A stretch of 5,280 nt of DNA, taken from the NCBI GenBank assembly GCA_011371465.1, contig DRQL01000212.1, positions 1-5,280 of the forward strand, written 5' to 3'. Position numbers and translations under genes: made by a program. The notes under the pieces are model-generated. The model searched no databases, was not told where the DNA came from, and was given only the letters and a program-made list of their open reading frames with translations. Within the stretch, counting starts at the first letter, position 1, and the number at the start of each line of letters is the position of its first letter. Below, piece after piece: positions 1 through 5,280 of the stretch. Origin of the DNA: Gammaproteobacteria bacterium (GTDB taxonomy: Bacteria > Pseudomonadota > Gammaproteobacteria > DSM-19610).

Positions 1-1561
1 AACGACTGCCGCCGACACGAAAGGCAACCCCGCCCCGGCGACGGTCGCCACAGCATTCGAACGTCCCGCGCTGCAGGGAAACCGCGTGCACCCCGCCAAA
101 GAACAGGTTGCGTTCCGGCCAGCGGCGGCTCTGTTCGAAACCGGCCTGCAGTTGCCGGTAAACCGCATTGTCGAACCCGTCTTCCATGTTCAGCAGACCT
201 TTTTCGTAGTGTATACGCGGCCGGTCGACCGCTTCTGCAAGTGGCAGGCCTTCGTCAACGATACGCAGCAGGACCTGGAGTATGGCGGAACGAATGCGGT
301 TCGAGCCACCGGAGCCCAGTGCAACCATACGTCCGTCATCCAGGTGCAGCACACTCGGTGCCATCATCGAGGTAAGACGCCGGTTCTCCACCCAGGCATG
401 AAAGCCGTTCGGGTTCAGGTCTTCTTCGCCCAGCATGTTGTTCAGCATGATGCCGGTGTCACCGAGCAGGTGCCCGCAGCCTTCCCCGTTGCTGCTGGTC
501 AGCGAGGCCAGGTTGCCTTCCCGGTCGATGACGCTGATATGCGTGGTGCCCCGGAACGCACGCGGCCGGCCCGCAACCTGTTCCCGGTAGCGATCCAGTA
601 ATTCGGGGTCGAGCAGCTGTTCGTCGAGTTGATCTCCATGGATGCTTTCGAGACGCGCTTCATTGGTGGCCTGCATGACTTCGGCGAGTGTCGAGATACC
701 TGCTACCGAATCAATGGCAGCGCCTTGACTGCCGAGTTGATCCAGCAGTCGAAGTGCGAAGCTGATGAGCAGGCCGCCGGACGATGGTGGCGGGTTGGTC
801 AGGAATTCACTGCGCCGGTATTTGACCTGTAACGGCTTGCGCCGGACGACGCGATAAGCGGCCAGGTCCTCCCGCTGCAGGTGGCCGCCCGAATCCCGGC
901 AGGCCGCCTCGATCTGTGTGGCAATCTCGCCGTCATAGAACAGGTCTTCCCCCTCCAGGCCAAGCGCAAGCAGGGTGTCGGCCAGTTCAGGCAGGTACAG
1001 CGTTTCGCCTTCCCCCACCAGCCTGCTGCTGTCCTGCCGGCTGGCATAGCGCCGTGCGGCCCGGGGGGTGGCCAGGTAGATCGGCCGTACAACGTTGAGA
1101 ATATAGGCCTGCAAACGATTGACGGATACACCATTGCGGGCCAGTTCTACCGCCGGTTGCAGGAGGACCGGCATTGGCAGGCTGGCAAGGTCCCGGTGGA
1201 TGGCAAACAGCCCGCGCACCGTGCCCGGTGTGGCGACGGCCCCGTAACCGATATGGAATTCCTGCTGCGTGGTGCCGAAATCCGCGTGGATGGGGTGAAA
1301 ATCGATATCCGCCGGGTGCCGTCGATGCCGTGGTGTCTGGGCAAAGAAGTCGTAGATGCCGGTATGACCGTCCGCCTGCTGTGCCAGCAGGAAGCCGCCG
1401 CCACCGAGGGAGGTCAGCACAGGTTCGGCTACACAGGCCGTCCAGTGGGCTGCAATGGCGGCATCGAAGGCATTGCCGCCCTCGCGCAGCGCAAAGGCTG
1501 CGGCTTCAGCGGTTTCCGCGTGCCCGGCAGCGACCGCACCTTTGACTGTTGTCCCGTGCAT
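1..1561 (-). CDS. gamma-glutamyltranspeptidase-family protein, 3' end cut by the window edge
   Basis: A member of the Ntn-hydrolase GGT family, which moves or hydrolyses gamma-glutamyl groups (glutathione and relatives). The minus frame is open for 520 codons from the ATG at 1561 to the left edge; the next upstream in-frame stop is at 1640-1642 and no other ATG lies between. Visible landmarks: KGAVAAGH near residue 7, GGNAFDAA at 28-35, a SLGGGG turn at 51-56, ATPGTVRG further on, PPPSSGG at 257-263, the autoprocessing site GTTHISV with Thr339 as predicted nucleophile (codon 545-547), MLNNMLGEED at 372-381, TSMMAP at 397-402, GSGGSNRI at 416-423 (oxyanion glycines), and GDRRRGG close to the end. 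Cleavage before Thr339 would give subunits of about 338 and at least 182 residues. Few residues can be missing, since the GD-RRGG motif usually lies near the C-terminus. No signal peptide or membrane segment is seen, so a cytoplasmic enzyme is inferred, unlike the exported E. coli enzyme. The usual substrate Arg of DFRE is Phe73 here. Family call is firm; substrate is unknown. Confidence 0.95.
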   Translation of the reverse strand, partial: MHGTTVKGAVAAGHAETAEAAAFALREGGNAFDAAIAAHWTACVAEPVLTSLGGGGFLLAQQADGHTGIYDFFAQTPRHRRHPADIDFHPIHADFGTTQQEFHIGYGAVATPGTVRGLFAIHRDLASLPMPVLLQPAVELARNGVSVNRLQAYILNVVRPIYLATPRAARRYASRQDSSRLVGEGETLYLPELADTLLALGLEGEDLFYDGEIATQIEAACRDSGGHLQREDLAAYRVVRRKPLQVKYRRSEFLTNPPPSSGGLLISFALRLLDQLGSQGAAIDSVAGISTLAEVMQATNEARLESIHGDQLDEQLLDPELLDRYREQVAGRPRAFRGTTHISVIDREGNLASLTSSNGEGCGHLLGDTGIMLNNMLGEEDLNPNGFHAWVENRRLTSMMAPSVLHLDDGRMVALGSGGSNRIRSAILQVLLRIVDEGLPLAEAVDRPRIHYEKGLLNMEDGFDNAVYRQLQAGFEQSRRWPERNLFFGGVHAVSLQRGTFECCGDRRRGGVAFRVGGSR

Positions 1562-1579
1562 GGAGGGCAGGTTACCAGC

Positions 1580-1599
1580 CTGGCACCGTACCGTGCCAG
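1580..1599 (-). promoter_or_regulatory. hairpin in the GGT leader, between a distant Shine-Dalgarno and the ATG
   Basis: Two perfect 7-base arms (1580-1586 and 1593-1599) flank a 6-base loop in the 73-base gap between the DUF748 stop and the GGT ATG. The best Shine-Dalgarno-like run, AGGAG on the minus strand at 1602-1606, lies 40 bases from the ATG, and no good one sits at normal distance. The hairpin could fold out half of that gap or affect translation. There is no T-run after it on the minus strand, so it is not an intrinsic terminator. The structure is seen; the role is inference. Confidence 0.4.
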
Positions 1600-1634
1600 C
1601 ACTCCTTTCGCCGGAATGACGGGCCAGAAACAGA

Positions 1635-4223
1635 TCAGATCAGCAGGTCCGTCCTGGCGGATGCTTCCGCTTTTTCCGTTTCGACCCTGGAGCGGCAACC
1701 CACCAGGTGATCGGCGGGCACCTTGAACCTGTCCACCAGGTAGTTCTTTACCCGTGCGGCACGCTGGTCAGCCAGTTCGGTCAGTTTTCCGGTATCGATG
1801 ACAGGTTCCTTGACGGGCGTGTCCTGGCCGGCTTTTTTCTGCTTGCCCGAGTTTGCCTGTTGCTGAAAATAGATGGCATCCTGTCTGACCGCCACCCCGC
1901 ACAGTTTGATGGCCAGCTTGGGACGGTCGTGCAGGACTTTGGCGACCTTTGACAGGTAATCCCGGTCGGTATCGTCCAGGTCGGATTTCCCGGGTTCAAA
2001 GTCGATGGATTTCAGGCGTACCCGGGTGACGGCTTCGCCCGCGTATTCGGCTGCCAGGATCAATGCGCCGTAGGGTTGCAGGGCGTATTTCAGGTAGCTG
2101 GTAGCACCCTTTTTAAGCCCTGTGGCAAAGGCCTGGCGGATCGCATCGCTGACATCGAATTCGGGGTTGTTGGCGTCTCCCTCGAACGGTATATCCAGTT
2201 CGATGGTGTTGTTTTTGTCGCGCAGGGTGTCGAGGGCCACGTTCAGCGGGACCGGGATACTGCTCTGCAGACTGTCCTTGCTGTCCACGCTTGTCAGTTC
2301 GAGCTGGTGCAGTTTCAGCACTGCTTTGCCCTTCATGACGTTTTTATCGCTTTTAATATCCAGGTCTGCATCCAGCGAACCACTGTCCAGCAGCACACCC
2401 AGGCTGTCGCGTGTGTAGGGAGACAGGCGGGGAAGATCCATGGCATAGAGTTTACCTTTCAGGTCCAGTCCCGGTGGTTGCAGGAACGGTTTGACGGTTC
2501 CGCTTGCCGACAGGCGGGTATGCTTGCCCAGCTTGCCATCGGCCGTGAGTGTGCTGGCCTGGTCCGGTTTCCCGCTGTCCAGGTTTTCCAGCGACAGCTC
2601 GCTGAACGTTAATGTTTCCCTGAAGGGCGGTTTTACAGCCTCATCAAGGATCGTCATGGTGCTGCCACTGGTAAAGTCGATACGCTGGATCGTCAGCCGG
2701 TTCTGTGCGCTTGCAGAGTCCGTGCTCCCGGTATGGCTGCCCGCAGGTTCTTTTCCGGAACCGGTCGCCGTTTCTTTTTCCTCCCCCAGCAGCAGCGACA
2801 GCAGTGTGTTGACCTTCCAGTTGCCCGCGCTGTCCCGGTGATACAGTACGTGCACGCCTTCCTCGTGAATGGTATCGATGGACGCGGCGCCGTCTCCATA
2901 GGCGACATTGCTGACCAGCAGACGGCCGGCCTGGTAGAAGGCGGTGTCCTGGTGCCCGGTGTCGTTGGTGCCACGCCCTATATTCAGGTTGTCAGCCGTG
3001 ATCTGTGCGGCCTTGAAGCGGGGTTGTTCATCCAGTTCAAGCTGCTCGATGCGTAACCGTTCCGCGCTGACGATATCCATTTTTTTTTCGGGCGCTTCCA
3101 GGTCGGGTTGCAGGATATCGACATCGGCCTGCAGTCTGAATGCCGGTCCGGATGCCGGGTTGCTGAAGGCGAAGCTGCCTTCCAGCACCAGCTGGTGCTG
3201 CTGTACTTCCATGTGTCTGGCCGGCAGTTCCAGCGTGAGTTGTCCGATGTCCAGCTTGCCCTGGTTCTCCAGTTGCAGGGTCGGTGCGCCGTCCAGCGGG
3301 ATGCTGACGCTGGTAGTACCGCTCCACTCTGAACTGTGGTTGGCGACCCGGGCATCCGGGTGGGAAACCCCGATCGCTTTTACCAGCAGTGTGCCCTGGT
3401 GCCGGACGTGCAGCGCCTCAGCCTGTTGTTCGATGGTGAAATCCCCGTCCAGGGACACCAGGCCCGCCAGTTTTGCCAGTGCCGGTTTTGCCAGTGATTC
3501 GAAGTCAGACAGTTGCAGGTCCTGCAGGGACACCGAGCCGGTGTATACCGGTGTGGCGGAAAACGGCGTCAGTTTTGCTTCCAGTGTCAGCGCTGCGTCA
3601 TTGACGCGCCCCCGGAAATCCAGGCTGGCAGCCTGTTCAGGCGTCCACTGGGCCAGGTTGCCGATCTGCAGCTTGTCGATGTAGACCGTGCTGTTGATCC
3701 TGCGGTCCCGGTAGACCAGGGTGAAGTCGTGCAGGCCGAGCCGGTCGATACCGGCTGCCCATTGCGCAGATTCATCGGCGGGCTGGTCTTCTGCGTTGTC
3801 CGGCCCGGTGCTTGGCAGGGTGATGCCACCGATGCGCAGGACGTCCCCGTTGTTTACCAGCATCCGGAAGCCCGTCAGTTCGATGGACTGCACCCGGATA
3901 TGCCTGTGCAGCAGCGGCAGCCATGCCAGGTTCAGTTCTGCAGTGGTGAAGGACAACGGGGTCCGGTCTTCCAGGTGAACGCTGACATTGTCCAGCCGCA
4001 GGATGCCGGTAAAGGGATTGAAATCGACGTCCTGTACCTCGACCCGTTCACCGCCGTGTTGCTCCAGCCACTGCTCCGCCAGCCGTTCGATGAGGAGCGG
4101 CGTGGTGGTCAGGATGGTGGCAAACAGGACCAGGACGACCAGTGTGACCCTGAACCAGCGGGAAGAGTAGATGGGCACAGGTTGCGGGGGGCGGGATCCA
4201 GTCTGGTTGGGGTCGGCATTCAT
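1635..4223 (-). CDS. DUF748 / AsmA-superfamily inner-membrane-anchored periplasmic protein
   Basis: An 862-residue protein from the ATG at 4223; a TTG two codons upstream (4227-4229) is possible but less likely, and neither has a clear Shine-Dalgarno. Residues 1-25 are a cytoplasmic-type tail ending in basic residues, 26-45 are a single hydrophobic segment, and the rest is predicted periplasmic. After the anchor comes the AsmA-like pattern VDFNPFTGILRLDNVSV, then LNLAWLPLLHRHIRVQSIEL, and many short amphipathic strand repeats. A Gly/Ser/Thr-rich linker near residues 475-505 splits the body. The typical DUF748 C-terminal block follows: SGSLDADLDIKSD, IPVPLNVALDTLRDKNN, DIPFEGDANNPEFDVSDAI, YLKYALQPYGAL. 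Residues about 737-862 resemble an OmpA-like tail (IDFEPGKSDL, LADQRAARVKNYL). AsmA relatives (TamB, YhdP, YdbH) are linked to moving phospholipid between membranes or to outer-membrane integrity; a similar role is inferred. It is the first gene of a probable operon with the GGT 73 bases downstream. Family call is solid, exact function unknown. Confidence 0.88.
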   Translation of the reverse strand: MNADPNQTGSRPPQPVPIYSSRWFRVTLVVLVLFATILTTTPLLIERLAEQWLEQHGGERVEVQDVDFNPFTGILRLDNVSVHLEDRTPLSFTTAELNLAWLPLLHRHIRVQSIELTGFRMLVNNGDVLRIGGITLPSTGPDNAEDQPADESAQWAAGIDRLGLHDFTLVYRDRRINSTVYIDKLQIGNLAQWTPEQAASLDFRGRVNDAALTLEAKLTPFSATPVYTGSVSLQDLQLSDFESLAKPALAKLAGLVSLDGDFTIEQQAEALHVRHQGTLLVKAIGVSHPDARVANHSSEWSGTTSVSIPLDGAPTLQLENQGKLDIGQLTLELPARHMEVQQHQLVLEGSFAFSNPASGPAFRLQADVDILQPDLEAPEKKMDIVSAERLRIEQLELDEQPRFKAAQITADNLNIGRGTNDTGHQDTAFYQAGRLLVSNVAYGDGAASIDTIHEEGVHVLYHRDSAGNWKVNTLLSLLLGEEKETATGSGKEPAGSHTGSTDSASAQNRLTIQRIDFTSGSTMTILDEAVKPPFRETLTFSELSLENLDSGKPDQASTLTADGKLGKHTRLSASGTVKPFLQPPGLDLKGKLYAMDLPRLSPYTRDSLGVLLDSGSLDADLDIKSDKNVMKGKAVLKLHQLELTSVDSKDSLQSSIPVPLNVALDTLRDKNNTIELDIPFEGDANNPEFDVSDAIRQAFATGLKKGATSYLKYALQPYGALILAAEYAGEAVTRVRLKSIDFEPGKSDLDDTDRDYLSKVAKVLHDRPKLAIKLCGVAVRQDAIYFQQQANSGKQKKAGQDTPVKEPVIDTGKLTELADQRAARVKNYLVDRFKVPADHLVGCRSRVETEKAEASARTDLLI

Positions 4224-4297
4224 GATCAAACGGTTCAGAAGCAGATGTTGGCCTGTGGTCGTTCAAGCGTACTCCGACCTGGGCCGGGCAGGGGGTA

Positions 4298-4326
4298 AAT
4301 ATCCATGATAATTAATAATTTGTCTA
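4298..4326 (-). promoter_or_regulatory. candidate sigma70 promoter for the DUF748-GGT operon
   Basis: On the minus strand a TAGACA box (4321-4326, five of six to TTGACA) is followed after 17 bases by GATATT (4298-4303, four of six to TATAAT). Transcription would begin near 4290, giving a leader of about 65-70 bases before the ATG at 4223. It sits in the only strongly AT-rich stretch of the intergenic region. Prediction by eye only. Confidence 0.5.
4310..4320. repeat. 11-bp AT-only palindrome between the divergent promoters
   Basis: AATTA-A-TAATT is a perfect inverted repeat with a single central base, within the spacer of the minus-strand candidate promoter. It could bind a regulator or simply reflect AT-rich promoter DNA. 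No known operator is recognised. Confidence 0.3.
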
Positions 4327-4331
4327 ATGGA

Positions 4332-4360
4332 TTGATTGATCTCCCGCACTGCCTCAGAAT
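4332..4360 (+). promoter_or_regulatory. candidate sigma70 promoter for adk
   Basis: TTGATT (4332-4337) and CAGAAT (4355-4360), each four of six to consensus, are separated by 17 bases. Transcription would begin around 4367, leaving a leader of about 68 bases before the GTG at 4435. Its -35 box lies only 5 bases from the -35 box of the divergent candidate promoter. Prediction by eye only. Confidence 0.45.
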
Positions 4361-4420
4361 AGCGACCCTTGCGCGGGGCCGCTGGACCGGGCCGGCCGCC
4401 GAAAATTTGTAATTCAATCA

Positions 4421-4426
4421 GAGGAG
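4421..4426 (+). promoter_or_regulatory. ribosome binding site fixing the adk GTG start
   Basis: GAGGAG lies 8 bases upstream of the GTG at 4435. This strong Shine-Dalgarno selects that GTG over the TTG at 4369, which also opens the frame but has no such site and would add 22 residues not found before the P-loop in adenylate kinases. Confidence 0.85.
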
Positions 4427-4434
4427 TAGGGTTC

Positions 4435-5082
4435 GTGAAATTGATACTTTTAGGTGCGCCTGGCGCAGGTAAGGGCACGGTGGCCAAGCTGCTGACGGCC
4501 GTGGATGGTTCGGTGCAGATTTCGACGGGTGACATCCTGCGTGGTGCGGTGCAGGCCGGAACCGAGCTGGGCAAGAAGGCCGATGCCTTCATGAAGGCCG
4601 GTGACCTGGTGCCCGATGACCTGATCATGGGGATCATGGAGCAACGCCTGCAGGAACCCGATTGTGCCAATGGTTTCCTGCTGGACGGTTTCCCGCGCAC
4701 CATCCCCCAGGCGGAAGCGTTGAAAGAACTGCTGGACCGTATCGGTGTCAAGCTGGACATGGCCGTCAACCTGGACGTGCCGCGTGAAGTCATCCTCGAC
4801 CGCTTGACGACCCGCCGCACCTGTTCCAATCCCGAGTGTCAGGCGATCTATAACGTCAAGAGCAACCCGCCCAAGGTGGAAGGCGTGTGCGACAAGTGCG
4901 GCAGCCCGGTCATTCAGCGCGAAGACGAAACCGAGGAGGCCATCAGCAAGCGTCTCGAAACCTATAATGAAAAGACAGCGCCGCTGGCTGCGTACTACGA
5001 AAAGGAAGGCCTGTTGATGAATGTAAACGCCACATCCAGTGATGTGGTCGTGCAGACCATCAAGGACAAGCTGGGTATATAA
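4435..5082 (+). CDS. adk: adenylate kinase, zinc-LID type
   Basis: Catalyses reversible phosphoryl transfer between ATP and AMP to give two ADP in the cytoplasm; an essential energy and nucleotide enzyme. The product is 215 residues, the normal length of the long bacterial form. The start is GTG at 4435. In order: MKLILLGAPGAGKGT with P-loop Lys13; ISTGDILR with AMP-binding Arg36; the AMP-binding domain; DGFPRT at 84-89 with Arg88; Arg123 before the LID; a LID at about 123-160 with four cysteines C130, C135, C152 and C155, expected to bind structural zinc; then Arg162 and Arg173, equivalent to the two catalytic arginines E. coli numbers 156 and 167. E. coli adk has no LID cysteines, so this is the zinc-type variant. 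Oddities are CX4C rather than the usual CX2C in the first knuckle, and Val16 where GKGTQ is typical. It has its own candidate promoter and a strong terminator, so it is probably transcribed alone. Confidence 0.97.
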   Translation: MKLILLGAPGAGKGTVAKLLTAVDGSVQISTGDILRGAVQAGTELGKKADAFMKAGDLVPDDLIMGIMEQRLQEPDCANGFLLDGFPRTIPQAEALKELLDRIGVKLDMAVNLDVPREVILDRLTTRRTCSNPECQAIYNVKSNPPKVEGVCDKCGSPVIQREDETEEAISKRLETYNEKTAPLAAYYEKEGLLMNVNATSSDVVVQTIKDKLGI

Positions 5083-5103
5083 ATCCTGGCAGTCTGGCAA
5101 GGT

Positions 5104-5140
5104 GCATAAAGAACCCCGCGTGAGCGGGGTTTTTTTATGC
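5104..5140 (+). terminator. intrinsic terminator of adk
   Basis: An 8-bp stem (5112-5119 with 5124-5131) closes a GTGA tetraloop and is followed by a run of seven T (5130-5136). An outer 7-bp pairing, GCATAAA at 5104-5110 with TTTATGC at 5134-5140, extends the stem around the T-run. It begins 21 bases after the adk stop codon. The A-rich left flank gives a weaker T-rich tail on the other strand, so some bidirectional use is possible. Confidence 0.93.
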
Positions 5141-5280
5141 GCGCAGGTAGTGCACAGGAAGTGCAGATGTTCAGACCGGTCTCTGTAAATACCAGGCATG
5201 TCGAGCAACCAAAGGTACAGATCCTGGTGGTTTGGTCGTGTAACAATCGCTCCCGGCGAACCTGTCGTGATTTTTATTTG
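5141..5280. other. intergenic sequence after adk with no recognised gene
   Basis: No convincing coding frame, tRNA or ribosome binding site is seen in these 140 bases. They contain a 10-bp palindrome at 5173-5182 and two short crossing inverted repeats at 5191-5236. The open minus frames crossing it run through the adk terminator and antisense to adk, and are not credible genes. The next gene lies beyond the right edge. Confidence 0.6.

Noticed and set aside
86..601. 171-codon open frame on the plus strand
   Set aside because: Antisense shadow of the GGT small subunit, including the nucleophile Thr region.
799..1698. Three consecutive minus-strand open frames (799-1134, 1147-1404, 1429-1698) that could suggest a broken gene
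   Set aside because: They lie in other frames than GGT. The GGT frame itself is continuous from 1561 to the left edge without a stop or frameshift.
881..1726. 281-codon open frame on the plus strand
   Set aside because: It is antisense to the GGT gene, whose minus frame carries every family motif; the plus product has no recognisable domain and reflects GC-rich codon bias.
3513..4298. 261-codon open frame on the plus strand
   Set aside because: Antisense to the N-terminal part of the DUF748 protein; it has no domain and no good start signal.
4377..4397. GC-rich 5-bp stem in the adk leader
   Set aside because: The stem is short with an 11-base loop in GC-rich DNA, and there is no T-run or known riboswitch motif, so there is nothing to support a regulatory call.
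4369..4434. Upstream TTG start extending adk by 22 residues
   Set aside because: No Shine-Dalgarno there, and the extension is not part of the adenylate kinase fold; GAGGAG at 4421 points to the GTG at 4435.
4450..5208. 252-codon open frame on the minus strand
   Set aside because: Antisense to adk and it reads through the terminator hairpin; a shadow frame.

Overview
The window looks like chromosomal DNA from a GC-rich Gram-negative bacterium, most likely a proteobacterium and possibly a gammaproteobacterium. The evidence is an AsmA-superfamily (DUF748-type) envelope protein, sigma70-like promoter boxes, and bacterial adenylate kinase and gamma-glutamyltranspeptidase genes. No phylogenetic test was possible here. 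Nothing in the window looks mobile: there are no insertion sequences, CRISPR repeats, tRNA or rRNA genes.

Layout. Positions 1-1561 (minus strand) hold a nearly complete gamma-glutamyltranspeptidase (GGT) gene whose 3' end runs off the left edge. Its reading frame never meets a stop in the window, and longer-looking open frames on the opposite strand over it are shadows. Positions 1562-1634 are a short gap with a hairpin. Positions 1635-4223 (minus strand) encode an 862-residue DUF748/AsmA-like protein: one N-terminal membrane anchor, a long periplasmic beta-type body, and a C-terminal OmpA-like tail. Positions 4224-4434 are a divergent intergenic region with an AT-rich core that carries back-to-back candidate promoters. 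Positions 4435-5082 (plus strand) encode adenylate kinase (adk), with a GTG start, a strong ribosome binding site and a zinc-type four-cysteine LID. An excellent intrinsic terminator follows at 5104-5140. Positions 5141-5280 hold no recognisable gene.

Function. adk appears to be a stand-alone housekeeping unit with its own promoter and terminator. The DUF748 and GGT genes are read the other way and probably form an operon. The envelope protein may span the periplasm like other AsmA-superfamily proteins. The GGT has no visible signal peptide and belongs to a divergent subfamily that keeps the self-processing and nucleophile machinery but lacks the usual arginine that grips the glutamyl carboxylate. 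I found no clear novel multi-gene system. The points most worth a second look are this altered GGT pocket, the OmpA-like tail lacking the usual peptidoglycan-binding aspartate, and the unusual zinc-LID spacing in adk.
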